Assembly: GCF_026151205.1 (NCBI RefSeq)
Contig: NC_087076.1
Coordinates: forward strand, 12,509,675 to 12,573,674
Direction of reading: 5' to 3'
Source: Bolinopsis microptera
Taxonomy: Eukaryota > Ctenophora > Tentaculata > Lobata > Bolinopsidae
DNA length: 64,000 nucleotides
Each line of letters begins with the position of its first letter. The stretch's first letter is position 1. The translations under genes were made by a program, and so were the position numbers. The notes under the pieces were generated by a model that did no database searches, was not told the DNA's origin, and was given only the letters and a program-made list of their open reading frames with translations. Of the stretch, positions 45,101 through 56,458 are shown piece by piece.

Positions 45101-48100
45101 TGTAGACTTGGTTTTTATTGTCCTCTTCTTCGTCATCTGATATAATCTGGAGAGGAATTAGTGTAATACTTGATGTTTTAACATACTCACATTTTGTTTG
45201 AGATTTAGCCTGCAAGATCCAAGAAAACCTCAAACAAAAGCTTTCAAAGATTGGGTACTAGAAATTACCTTTTTAAGGTGGTCAGAAAGTAAGCCGAGAG
45301 TCCAAGTTAACAAGTTTGTTACCGTCTTCAAATTCCCAACAAATTCCTCGTGCTCGGTCATATCATTCCTGCAAAAGTCAAAACTACAGAAGGATTTTAC
45401 TTACATCAATATCAGCAGACTCCCCGAAAGTTACAACTAAAATACATAACATCTATTATACACTCCCCCGGCAAGTACGTACACTATCAAGTAGTCGAGC
45501 AACATGTCCACAGCCTCTAGAGAGAAGTGTGATAGAGTTGTCTTACTCTTCTTCCCACGACCACCTCCCTGAGTAATAGTCTAGTCATTGTTAGGAAACT
45601 TGATTTAGGGTTAAATGAGATTTGAGAAGGGGTACCTGTTAAAAATTCAAGAAACTTTCTAGGATATCCCTTCAGTGCATACTGTAAACAATAAGCATAC
45701 AACTATTAACTATTGTTAGGGGAATTGGAAAGATATTAAATAGATGTTCAATATTAATACTTAACAGAATTTGAGAATATGAAGCAGGCAATAGGCCGGC
45801 AACCTAATGTGTAATAGGTAATCATACCACGACTCGTTGCTGTTGAAGCCCAGGGACAAAAGAAAATATTTTGCCCAAATATCGCGATGCCGCGATTTTT
45901 AACAGACTATACATAAAATTTGTCTTAAATAATGGGAAAAATCGCGATTCCGCACATGCCGCGATTTCCTTTTTTCCCTGCTGAAACCCAACCTGTTTTT
46001 CAGATAGTATTTCCTGAACGGAGTACATCGATCTGAATAGTTTCTTAAACCTTTCTCCGCTCTCTGTAGTTCCTTTACCACTATTCAGCTCATTTTCAAG
46101 CAGCACCTAGGACAAAGAAAATAGTTGAGGTACTCGCGAGCAAACAATAAAAAATCGTTTCTCTCACACGATTTATTAATCACAAGAGTAGAGTAGCCCT
46201 ACTTGTGATAAAAAATAAAATATTATAATTTCAGACATAAGTGTGAGATTGAAGAGTGACAAAAACCTCTAAAATAGCAGTGAGGCTAAGGGCAGTAACT
46301 AAATTTCGGGACCCGACACCGGTGTTTGAGAACTCTGCTCCTTTATCAAGGTCCCAATCTTCCAAATCACACTTTGTTGATCGCAATGTCACCGAAGTCA
46401 GCAGTTCGTCCAATTTCATCACTGCAAAACATCTCTTGAGATAAAAGTTAGGCCGGTATAGTATTCAAAATTATTTATTTACAACTAACTTCAGAACTTG
46501 GCCGACGATAAAATTGATTAATAAGAAAATATTGGTTTAAAATGAACTAACCATCGTCCTGTTCCCTGGGTTTCACTAGAGCACAGCAAGTGAACGTGGC
46601 TCTTAACAAGTCCATAACAGGCTCTCGTAATACACTCTGATCAGGTAACACTGCTATACAGTTACCCAGCTTTATTGGGGGTAGAATACCTGGGGACAAC
46701 AAAAAGAGTCAGCTGAAATCCTTGGGCACAGACCTCAAGAATATTTAAAATTTGTGACGTCGATAATTAGATTATAAAACTTTACAGTTCTTGTGCCAGA
46801 AATGCATGATTCTGCTTAGTGCTTAGTATTTCTTTAAAAATTTTGAGATAAATCGACGAGGAAAAATATTGAAAAAAATGTGGCTGAGAGCAGTACATTA
46901 CCTGGGTCCTGCTCAGTAACCGCCACCAGCCTCTCCTCTAACAGCTGCAGTATCATGGGATACAGCTTGGAGTTGCTTCTCAGGATGCTGGCTAGTCTGT
47001 TGTAGATGTCACTTCTTACACTGCCTTGTTGGGTTAAACCCCGCTTTAGTAGCAGCAGGATCTGGTGAAAGGAGAGGAGTAAATATGTAATTATTAACAA
47101 ACTGTTTACACCATTAAAATATTCAAAACCCCTAAAAGAAATCAAGTCATCCTAAAATGGTGATCAGTACAGATCAAGACAGCTAGAGTTAAAATTTGTT
47201 TCTCCAAGCAACTCTATCATCGGCTAATATCTTAAGCTTATTAAGATCATTCAAAGAGTTAAGTTTTAAACCTCTACGGGTCAAATCATTCACAATAATC
47301 TTGAACAAATTCTTACGATGCGCACCGACGCGCCCTTTACAGTTTGTTGTGACAGCAAACTTTAACGCTAATGCAGCGGGGGAGTCATCAGCACTACGCA
47401 AGATATGACCTAGGAGCTTCCACCTTGCTGTAGGGACACGATCTGATAGCTTAACTGAGTTACATCTTAGGTATAAGTTTGCATTGGATATTGTTCCATG
47501 AGGCCAATAAATGTTCAGTAATGATCTAAGGTGTTTTCTATGGCAAATGTCTAGTTTTTCTAGTGACTTTGCAGTAGGACACCAACTACTGCAATTGTAC
47601 ATGATGATTGATACAATTTGGGCTTCGTATACTGCTATCTTTCTGGTAACGGAGATATTCTGCTGAGACCAGATCTTGGTGAACTTATAGAAGGCATTGT
47701 TCCCAGCAATGCATCGAGCAGTAAATATGTAAAATATGTTAAATATGTAAAATATGTTAAATAAGTTAAATATGACAAAACAAATTCAAGACGATGATAA
47801 GTTGGCAAAAAAAGCTTGAATACTCGTGAAAACTCAATCCAAGAGTTGTTATCTTATTTCAACTTATAAGGTATAAGTTATATTCCGAAAATCAAGCAAT
47901 ATCCCATTGTTAAAATCCGTTCAGTATTATGCATAACGTTTGATTAATAGAGTAATAGGAATGTTCGCTGTAAGGTACTCTACCTCTGTACAGACCGCCT
48001 CGTTGATATCATCTGTAACCATCAGATGAACCTGAACTTGTGAGCAACTCAGTTGGGAACTCTGACTGTAGTTATCTCCTACCTATGAGGATAACAATTT

Positions 48101-48773
48101 AATTTAGGAAGTGCAATAGTTCCATTGTCAGGTGTTTCATGAATAACAACTGCTCGATAAAAATGTCGTCGATACTGTAAAAACCAAACCTTGAACTTCT
48201 TCATCATCTCGGTAAGTCCGAACACAGCGATTCTCCTGTTATCAGGATTCTTGGAGAAGAGAGTTTTGCGGAATGTGAGAATAGCAGCATCTCTGAGAGA
48301 TGTGTCGTACCGCATCACAGGGACTACAGCACGGAGCACACACCTCGCGTTCTTCAGTGGGATCATGGGCACGTTGGATAGGTTGTCCTTCAGCTGGAAC
48401 GGGGAAATTGTGACTTTCAGAAATAACACCGATTATTTAGTTTCAAATGGTGCATTGATTAATTGAAAAACGTAAGTGATGAGCCAGAAATAAAATTTCG
48501 TAAGCAAAACACCTACAGTCTTACAAGCTAACCTTATTGGGAAATATTAGTTATTCTCCGTTATTTCAATTTCGTAAAATGTAAATAATGAGACACCACC
48601 CACACTAACCATGTTTGACTGAGAAAGTAGCAGCTGAACACTCCTCCTGGATATCCTCGCCAGGAGCAGGGAGTGAAGAGTCCCGGAAGTGAGGGGAGAT
48701 GACGTCACGATACGGTGCAGCAGATCCGTCATCACACTGCTCCGACAGTGCACGTGCAACTTGTAACATTCCT
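33144..48773 (-). CDS. FANCI: Fanconi anemia group I protein (FANCI), 5' partial
   Basis: Twenty exons, all GT-AG and phase-continuous: 48610-48773, 48190-48393, 47984-48082, 46902-47061, 46552-46689, 46267-46421, 45993-46106, 45483-45568, 45269-45368, 44983-45146, 44615-44754, 36727-36869, 36402-36488, 36086-36157, 34878-34970, 34292-34393, 34004-34139, 33726-33838, 33541-33624, 33144-33221 (TGA). They give 809 aa, against 1328 for human FANCI, from about human residue 365 on. FANCI pairs with FANCD2 on DNA in crosslink repair and is monoubiquitinated. The human Lys523 region (RMIKSELEDFEL) aligns with RSTKCDLEDWDLDKGAEFS, so the lysine is kept (AAG at 46372-46374). The C-terminus has RSPARDFKVNMKVLEEKFTK, the EDGE motif (EEDGED) and a basic tail KPKKKRKRGK. 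Human Ser556-Gln corresponds to S-N here. The N-terminal exons are not found upstream. Confidence 0.93.
33359..33523. mobile_element. Palindromic MITE, CACCAAGATGTAAC family, copy 1
   Basis: GTCACCAAGATGTAACTAGG pairs with CCTAGTTACATCTTGGTGAC. The inner part repeats CACGCAGGAATTAG and its inverse. 165 bp, in the last FANCI intron. A sister copy lies at 52603-52756. Confidence 0.8.
34381..34830 (-). repeat. Minisatellite reiterating a FANCI splice acceptor
   Basis: Eight units of about 50-67 bp, each containing (minus strand) ACCCCTCCCAGGTGTTGAGT followed by GTTTGTCTG, separated by G/C homopolymers of about 7-23 bases. CCCTCCCAG is the 3' splice site of the FANCI exon 34292-34393 and GTGTTGAGTGTTTGTCTG is the first 18 bp of that exon. 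Only the most downstream copy continues into the exon. Confidence 0.85.
35049..35234. mobile_element. MITE with TATAACACACATAACCCCGG ends
   Basis: TATAACACACATAACCCCGG is mirrored by CCGGTGTTATGTGTTATA. Inside are two short hairpins, CGAGTGCGAAGCACGAG and CGTGCTTTAGCACGAGG. In the FANCI intron between exons 36086-36157 and 34878-34970. Confidence 0.65.
35230..35985. mobile_element. Element with TTATAAACCCCTCCGGG ends
   Basis: TTATAAACCCCTCCGGG at the left is the inverse of CCCGGAGGGGTTTATAA at the right. GGGATTATCAGAATCTATT-type repeats lie near the right end. About 755 bp, no coding, directly adjoining the MITE at 35049. Confidence 0.55.
36179..36261. repeat. (CAAA)n microsatellite, about 20 copies
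   Basis: On the minus strand it is (TTTG)n and lies 20 bp upstream of the acceptor of FANCI exon 36086-36157, where it can serve as the T-rich tract. Confidence 0.9.
36934..44480. repeat. 366-bp satellite with 8-monomer higher-order repeat, in a FANCI intron
   Basis: About 20 head-to-tail monomers. The anchor GACTATGGGTCACATGAGAC recurs at about 366-bp steps (37380, 38112, 39940, 41037, 42864, 43961 and between). Variant monomers (for example GACCGATTGTCAGTCATGTA) recur at 37185, 40110 and 43035 and at 39013 and 41938, that is every 2925 bp or eight monomers. The second and third higher-order units are nearly identical. A 59-bp internal duplication lies at 44103-44220. Small frames (MTMGHMRPNW...) recur only because the DNA recurs. 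Confidence 0.95.
47189..47719 (-). pseudogene. LINE ORF2 C-terminal fragment inside a FANCI intron
   Basis: 177 codons are open on the minus strand: FYKFTKIWSQQNISVTRKIA, CHRKHLRSLLNIYWPHGTIS, RWKLLGHILRS. Same family as 18768-19319. It lies between FANCI exons 46902-47061 and 47984-48082, in the same orientation as FANCI. It is truncated at its 5' side beside AT-rich repeats. Confidence 0.8.
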
Positions 48774-48779
48774 CTGAAA

Positions 48780-49135
48780 CACACGTGTTGTTAACCCTAT
48801 AACACGTGTTGTTAACCCTATCACACATGTTGTTATCCCTATCACACGTGTTGTTATCCCTATCACACATGTTGTTATCCCTATCACACGTGTTATTATC
48901 CCTATCACACGTGTTGTTAACCCTATCACACGTGTTGTTATCCCTATCACACGTGTTGTTATCCCTATCACACGTGTTGTTATCCCTATCACACGTGTTG
49001 TTAACCCTATCACACGTGTTGTTATCCCTATCACACGTGTTGTTATCCCTATCACACGTGTTGTTATCCCTATCACACGTGTTGTTATCCCTATCACACG
49101 TGTTGTTAACCCTATCACACGTGTTGTTAACCCCA
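48780..49135. repeat. 21-bp minisatellite, about 17 copies
   Basis: The unit is CACACGTGTTGTTATCCCTA plus T, with TTATCC/TTAACC variants; each unit contains the palindrome CACGTG. It starts 6 bp outside the first visible FANCI exon, so it occupies the 3' end of that intron. Open frames on both strands are a by-product of the 21-bp period. Confidence 0.9.
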
Positions 49136-49754
49136 TTGTTAAAAGGCCGATGATTTCAAGCAGTTCCCGAATCTAGGTGCACTTTACAATCTAAAGTAAT
49201 AGATAGCTGTACATTTTTAACTCCAAATCTAGCAGTGGTGTGTCCCGGACCTCAGCTGCTAGAGGTACTTGCTGACAATTGACTTTTATTTACACTACTT
49301 TACTTTAGGAAACATTCTGTCGATATTGATAAAATGTGAGGTTATCAAATTATCAAGAATTCTCCCTCTTCGGTATTCTTAGTATTTCATCCATTCATTT
49401 ATTCAGTCTGGAACCATAAATATTTGGCACGAGAAAGTGATTTACTCAACACCTTCCAGCAGCGACCAGTAAAATGATAGAATAATCTCAATCATTATGT
49501 GTTGTATGCCTAGTTATTGCCCACATCCAGAAACACGCGAGTATGTAAGTTTAATTTTATTTCAAGACCTTTTTTAGGGTTCTATTAAAGGGCATAAAGA
49601 GTGGGACTAAGAGAATATTTTAAACTTTCTAGACGCGGGGTCGCATTATCATGTGTAACATCAAAATGTATCTTTGACAAAATGTATTTTTAACTTAACC
49701 TTATGTATTTTACCTTATGAAGTTTAAATAAAACTATTAATTCTAATAATTCTT
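49136..49754. other. Unresolved region upstream of visible FANCI exons
   Basis: The next FANCI exon 5' should encode sequence ending near a GxxILL motif. No such exon is seen here. A minus-strand piece at 49197-49263 (open, preceded by CAG) does not align. Confidence 0.35.
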
Positions 49755-49840
49755 GGAATATCAATCACAGTGCTGGCAAGCATGATCGTTGCCCTTATAC
49801 CTCCCATACTATTATACCCCCTTCACTTTTCTACATTATA
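49755..49840 (+). mobile_element. LINE 3' tail remnant
   Basis: Shares CACAGTGCTGGCAAGCAT...GTTGCCCTTATA and a CTATT-rich end with the 3' tail after the LINE fragment at 18768-19319. Only the tail remains here. Confidence 0.55.
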
Positions 49841-49905
49841 TTATATCAAACAAACGCTGTAAAAGGTGTACACATTATCTTTTATCAAAATAAAAATGCT
49901 ATAAA

Positions 49906-52342
49906 TTATGATCTATCCGGAAAAACTATTTTATCAGTAAACTTTTCCTTCAGGTAATCATCGACCGCACTCGGACCCGAGAATGATCGAGGCACAAATA
50001 TTGGAGGGCACAATTGCCATTCCCTTACGTCCACCACACCGTTCATGTTATTATCCAACAACTCTTTCATTCTACCAAAATCATCAAATATCAAACCATC
50101 TAACGGATACATAATCACTGTGCACTTCACTCGAGCTCTTGACATTGCTAGGTACAAAGTTTCCACGTCAGCTGATGATTGTCTGTCAGCGTATAATTGA
50201 CGTCTCTCGAATCTTTGGGCCGATGGAAAAGGCTTCATCTTCCATATTTCCTTAACCTGTACTTCTTCTAATATTATATCGGCCAAAGGTAACAAAACGA
50301 TAACTGCCGGCCATTCTCCTGAAGAAGCTAGCATACATGTCCTCATGTGTTTATTTTCCGGTAGGCTGTATTGAAGGCAGTCCACTAAGGAGAGAGTATC
50401 CACATCTTCTTCCCCAAAAAGAAGACCCACTTCACTTTTATCAATGAATTTATCCCTGCATAAATTGTTTAACTCATGAGTAAAAATGTCCCTTATGAGG
50501 TTTCGATTGAAGTTTTGTAAAGTATGAATGATAGTTTTTGGTCCATGAATATAATGTCCAGGTCTTTGTAAAGGAAAAACGGTTTCTATGATCTCAGACT
50601 TCACGGGGCATTTCATCTCAATGGCAAGATTTCGTATAGTTGATAAAGCGCTAGCTATATCAGAGGTGTTTCTCAAGTTCTTTGATAGGCTCACTATTTG
50701 TTCAGGTGATGCCGTTCTCTCCAAAAAAGCAGGAAAGTGTACACTGAGATTGTGGTCCCACGATTTAACACAATAATTAATACTTTGAATAACATCACAT
50801 GTCAGCCAAACGATATGGGTCGTCGATAATTTCAAAAGTGTATTAATGAAATCATAGTTTTCAGAAAAAATGCCACCACAGCCAATCAGCAGTTGTGCCT
50901 CATCTATAAACAGGTTAATACCCGTTAATGAACCAAGTAGATCTTGCATCCAGAAAGCCGAGCGTAACAAGCGTTGGCCTAATTCTGATGACACGGAATA
51001 AGTTACTTTTTCAGTAGAATCAGGATCAATATAATTAAAACCACAAGCGACTACAATAACAACTTGGGATGCTAGGAGACAGTTTAAAATCTCATGGTAG
51101 ATTTCAAAGGGTGTGCTTGTAGTATAATGATCAATAGTAATATAGCCTTGCTTTACTCCAGCTTTACTCAGTATTTCCTGATACCTTTTCGCAGCCTCGG
51201 TCGTCATATCACCATTTCCTTCCATCATTGGAATGAATAAGACAACTTTGTTTAGCTCACTTGACTTTGCTAGTTGTAAGATTTTTGCTATTAGAACAAC
51301 AGTTTTACCAGCACCAGCGGGTCCATTTATAAATAAAAAGTTCTGAATTCAACACATCAAATTGTTCTTTGCTCAAGTTTTCAACTCCTAAAACGTCCTT
51401 AACAAGTTGCGGCGTCGAGATAACCTCAGGATTATTTCCTCTGAGAGTAAATCTTCCAGAGTGCAATTCCTTATCTATGTCCACTATAGATTTGCCCAAA
51501 CTACATTTTGACATATCACATCGACCCTTACTGTCTGTGCACCAAACAGCCAGGAACAAGTCTCTAACTTTTTCATGACTTTTGCGCATCTCGCAATTTA
51601 GAGGTTCGTCCAATATGAAGTCTTTGACATTTTCTTCCCACCAATCAAAGAAACAATCGAGGTCTTCTTTAAATATGATCGTTGATTTCTGCTCTCTACT
51701 CAACAAGAATTCGTCCTGATATTTTTTGCTGAAATAAGGATATGCAGTAAACTGTAGAATTGTTGAGTGTCTACTGAATCGTTTGATCATGTCTGCCACC
51801 TTTTTCCTTTGTTTCAATGACTTCTGGAATGTACCAGTTAATGCCTGAAACTTCTGATCGTTCATATCTTTAGGGGCTGATTTATCACCAATGTGGCACA
51901 TATTCTTAACTTCAATTATGATAAAGTAATTAGCACCTATGACTAAAAAATCACACTCGCCTTCTTTATTGGCTGCCTTCTTTTTACAAATATTACAATT
52001 CCGCCTGACATGGCTTGCATCACCAAGATAATATTGAAAATGACTATATTCCAGACTGTGAAGAACTATCATAATCTCTCGCAGTCTTTCTAATGCTCGG
52101 TACACTATCACTTCAGCTTCATAGTTTTGTTGTTGGTTCTTGTCGTCTTTGAGTTGACTGCTACTGCCTAACTGATCATCATCTGGGTAGACGTCAATGT
52201 ACTTTTGTTGCGGAGCTCTTGGGAACATAAAAACAATTTTCAACCCTGAAAAATCGGGTGGACAGTAGGTACGAAATATTTCACTACCATTCCGTAAATA
52301 TTTCTCGAACTGCGTCTCTTGTTGTGTCATAATATTCGTCAT
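49906..52342 (-). pseudogene. NERD nuclease-helicase gene, copy A, with 5-nt frameshift
   Basis: One frame runs from ATG 52342 to about 51305 and the next from about 51345 to the stop at 49906; together about 810 codons without intron. N-terminal half: NERD (nuclease-related) domain with E75/E77 in NYEAEVIVYRAL, D131 in GECDFLVIG and E144-V-K146 in FIIIEVKN, a PD-(D/E)xK arrangement; C116xxC119 sits nearby. C-terminal half: Walker A NGPAGAGKT, Walker B LFIDEAQLL, a VWLTCDV box and MSRARVKCTVI, as in motif VI of SF1 helicases. This resembles the DUF2075/Schlafen-type helicase group. Copy B (61445-61500) has CTGAG where copy A has nothing, shortly before Walker A; the 5-nt deletion breaks copy A. 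It may be real decay, a polymorphism or a consensus error. Role unknown; defence is a guess. Confidence 0.75.
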
Positions 52343-52602
52343 AACATACTAGTAGTAAAACAATGATGTTACATTGAAACGTAGAACAATTCCTTGAGCC
52401 TTTTCCCTTTCGAAAAAACACGAACACTACAAATTTTACAGAATCATTAAAACATTACGACTATTAAATAATGTTCCATCCGGATATACACATAATAGCA
52501 GTCACTAAAGTCTGCTTATTGAAATAAAGAACGAAGAAAAATAAAATGTAAAGTGTAAACAATACTAAACAAACAGACTACGGAGAGCTCCATATTGGTA
52601 CT
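52343..52602 (-). other. 5' flank of NERD-helicase copy A
   Basis: AT-rich 260-bp stretch between the start codon and a palindromic MITE. No TATA box or initiator could be fixed. Confidence 0.3.
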
Positions 52603-52756
52603 GTAACCAAGATGTAATTAGATCGAACGCAGAAATTAGATCGAACGCAGGAATTAGATCAAACGCCGGCGTGAGATATATAATATCTAAATACATTGAA
52701 AGCCGCGGCGGCGTTCGATCTAATTCCTGCGTTCGATCTAATTACATCTTGGTTAC
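52603..52756. mobile_element. Palindromic MITE, ACCAAGATGTAAT family, copy 2
   Basis: GTAACCAAGATGTAATTAGA and its inverse at the right end. Inside, CGAACGCAGGAATTAGATC and its inverse. Same family as 33359-33523. Confidence 0.8.
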
Positions 52757-53597
52757 AGCTAGTCACACAAATCATACCATAAATTACTGAGCACCAGAAG
52801 GTGCCGGCTAGCTGTTACTCTAGCAGTAACATTAACAACCCCTGTCAGATAAGGTGCCGGCTAGCTGTAACCAACCTATGTCAGATCCCAACAGTGCCAC
52901 TGAAGCAACGAGAAGTGTGAACAACTAGAACAGTGTAACAGTGTAGTACTACGAGATATACCGTGTGTATTTATAACCCTAATCTAGTAGTTGAGTAGAT
53001 TTCGAGGGGTCACGTGACACTACGTTTTGTAGTTTACGACCAAATATTCGAGTGTCCAGTTGATTGGATGGGTACATAGTACATACATGTATGACCATTA
53101 CCTACATATTTGACGACTTTTTTCGATAGATGGTGCACTCATGTTTACTCTGTCACACATTTAAGAAAATATGTGATGAATGTTTAGGGCACCCTGATAA
53201 GTAATGCTGAGTAGTGTAGGTTTATTTGATGGCCTGGAAGTGCTAGGAATTGTTATTATATCATATAGTCGTAAGGAATTAAAACACAGAAGGCACAAAC
53301 AAGTTTACTTTGTCACATAATCTTGATGATATCTGAACATATTGTGTGAAATTAAACAAATAATGATATAGGTACCAGCTTAAACCCCTTATATTACATA
53401 CAATGGATCAAACAACACTGCTAGTACCACGCGCCAGTCACATTAATCATTATCGGGTGGTAATATGTTAACAGTGTCACAATTAAACTACCGCAACATG
53501 GTCAAAAATAGGGTAATTTCGTCACAAAAAAAAATTATTATAATTATGTTAGCTCCTTGCTGGCAAAATAACTAGTTCATTGATGATAAAGTTACAT
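52757..53597. other. Gene-free spacer
   Basis: Direct repeat AGGTGCCGGCTAGCTGT at 52798 and 52851. From 53140 on, TTTACT(C/T)TGTCACA begins to recur. No coding support. Confidence 0.4.
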
Positions 53598-54290
53598 AGT
53601 ATTCTAATAGAGGTATAGCTCTTCAAAATAGGGACAAGACATGTTTACTTTGTCACATCAGTTATTATAAGAGTTAGGTAATCGTCATCAGATTAACAGA
53701 TCTTTTTCGTAGTTTGGATCGATTAATATAGGCAATAAAGCATCCTATGCCAATTTTTAACACACTATCTTGATATTGTTGGGGCAGGGAAAGTTAATTT
53801 TGTCACATTTTCAGCGTCTTTGACAAATTAATCTAAAATTGTTAAACTTGAGCTCTGATGTTCTGGACAATATTCTACCAATCGTTTCTGAAAGAATGTT
53901 GAATTCTAATAGAGTTATAGATCTTCAAAATAGGGGCAAGACATGTTTACTTTGTCACATCAGTTATTATTAGAGTTAGGTAATCGTCATCGGATTAACA
54001 GATCTTTTTCGTAGTTTGGATTGATTTATATAGGTAATAAAGCAGCCTATGCTAATTTTTACACACTATCTTGAAATTGTTGGGGCAGGAAAAGTAAATT
54101 TTGTCACATTTTTAGTGACTTTGACAAATTTAACCTAAATTGTTAAACTTGAGCTCTGATGTTCTGGACAATATTCTATTGATTTTTTTCTGAAAGAATG
54201 TTGAATTCTAATAGAGTCATAGAATATATAGATCTTTAAAATAGGGGCAAGACATGTTTACTTTGTCACATCAGTTATTATAGGAGTTAT
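53598..54290. repeat. ~300-bp tandem repeat with recurring TTTACTTTGTCACA
   Basis: AATAGAGG/TTATAG...AATAGGGRCAAGACATGTTT recurs at about 53605, 53908 and 54210. Within each unit a second related site reads TTTTGTCACATTTT. Counting flanking copies (53150, 53305, 54480, 54640), the phrase TTTAC(T)TTGTCACA or its inverse appears many times in 1.5 kb. Confidence 0.7.
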
Positions 54291-56458
54291 TATAAGAGAC
54301 TATTTCATTCTATAATCATTATTTTAAACCTATTTACGATTTCGTATCATTTTTTGTGACAATGTAAACATCAACTGATCTTAACTTGCACCAACTACAT
54401 TTTCATCATGTAAAGTTTTCCCGCCTTTCAAACCAAAATCAGATTTAAATAATTCGCCCAAAATTTAAAATTCCATATATTGTGACAGAGTTAACCTCAT
54501 TTCCCAATAAGTGCCTGTATTAGCTAACTATTCGAAACAACATATTTTAGGGCTATGATGGGTAGATCAACCATCAAATAACGAGTTAAAAGGTTTTTGA
54601 GGACACCTCACAGTAGAATAGAGGTATGGTATTCTGAGTGTGACAAAGTTACCCAAATATTGCCTTGTAACCGTTCGATCCGTGCCCTTTAACCAATGTT
54701 GTATCATAATTGTTAGATTGACATACTTTACTATAGTTCAGACCAAGGAATGATAATTAGACAACTGCAGATAACTAAGTCACACAAAATGTGACATTTG
54801 AACCATTATAGCGCCTAACAACAATAGATTTTCTTTCCGAGCAGTGCATATGGGAGTAAGGGTTACGTGGCTAATGTTCAGAACTTTTGAACGTGCTAGG
54901 TTAATAGATGTCAAAATTAAGCCACTATCGTCGAAAACGCTATCTTTTTTCTTTACCAATATCCTCAAACTCAAATGAACGTGTCCATAGATTAACGTTG
55001 GTTGTTTAGTCATCTTACAATCGATCGTGCCGTAATATATGGCCAGAGAATAATAGGGTCTTGGAAATTCTATAGTTGTTCAGTGGGTCGATTGATTGAA
55101 CACGTTTGCACTTGGTATTTAAACTTACCAGTAGTTTATTTATGTTATGTACCGATGATAATGCAATTAGGATAACAACTAGGTAAGCCGTAAGTCTAAT
55201 TCAAAACACACCGCACACCGTACACTCCAATCAGTATTTCTATTTGGTAGACCGGGTATTTTGGCGGGAATTCTGTTCCCACGGCACTGTTCTGATAGAA
55301 GCTACTTCTACTAATGGTCCCAGAGGAACGGCCGTAAAGTAGCCAGATTTCTTGTCTCCTATACTGGCTGACACATGCGGATTAAAGTTAGAAATTTCGC
55401 TATGCTATTAATATAATTGCTCTCGGAATTGAACAAACTCCTACTTATCTGGATCCTTTCTAAATTCGTTAGAGTTTCATGGACTGGGGAAAAATAATCG
55501 GTACAGTCTCCCTGCTTGTGTAATTAAGCAATGAAAACAATCCAAAATTATCACATATGACATAATATAAGTTGTAATAGCAGAAACTTTCTAACCGTAC
55601 ATTCACCCGCCACTGTTCAAGAACCTATATCACTGTTTAAAATCATGACGTGACCACTGTACAATTATTCAGCTATTCCTTTAGTTAGGATGATAGCCAA
55701 AACTATAAGGATTTTGGAGAACTAGGGTAATAGTCATAATTCTAAAATTTGAGTGAGTTACACGTGTTTTATTGACGATGATAAACATTTGAAAGGTATT
55801 ACGAGCTATGCAAGCGCGCACTGAGGGACTTTATGACGTCACGAGGCCACAGCTTATTATTGAAATAACACGCGTTACACGTACGCTAGAGAGTTTGTTC
55901 TTTCGGCGATACGATTCTTTACCAGTTTGTCACAGCTGATTTAAATCTTAGCCAAATTGGAGACTACAAATTTTTCAGTTAACTGGTCCTTTAATTAATC
56001 CACGATCACTGTGAAGTTAGTAATTAAATTTCAAATTCGGTGAAACTGGGAAACTACAACCAGGCACGTAGCTACCGAATTATTGACGAGACCATAATAT
56101 ATGACGAGGGTAAGAACTTGTCTAAGAGACATAGAACTATACCTAGCATCAATCACCTATCTAACATTAAAAACAAACATACAGTACACATCAAATATGT
56201 GTATTTATTTTACTATATAAATAGAAGTCGGAACGGGCAACAAAACTCACGATTTAGCTATGATAGTGACACACAGTTGAATTAGAAAATATGGTGATGA
56301 CACGCAATATTAACAGTACAAGATACACTCTTAGAACAATCCAGCAGTATTGCGTATTTATGCCTTATGGTCGTCAGATTTAAAATAGACCTAAAACGAT
56401 TCTGATTATGCCAATATCAACACTGAGGTTACAGCACATGCAATACATTATACAAAAA
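54291..56458. other. Gene-free spacer
   Basis: AT-rich. Open frames at 54780-55013 (-) and 56040-56285 (+) have no family features and no splice support. Nothing else recognised. Confidence 0.35.

Noticed and set aside
48732-49153. Open frames on both strands across the 21-bp array
   Set aside because: A period divisible by three with no stop in the unit keeps several frames open; this is not coding evidence.
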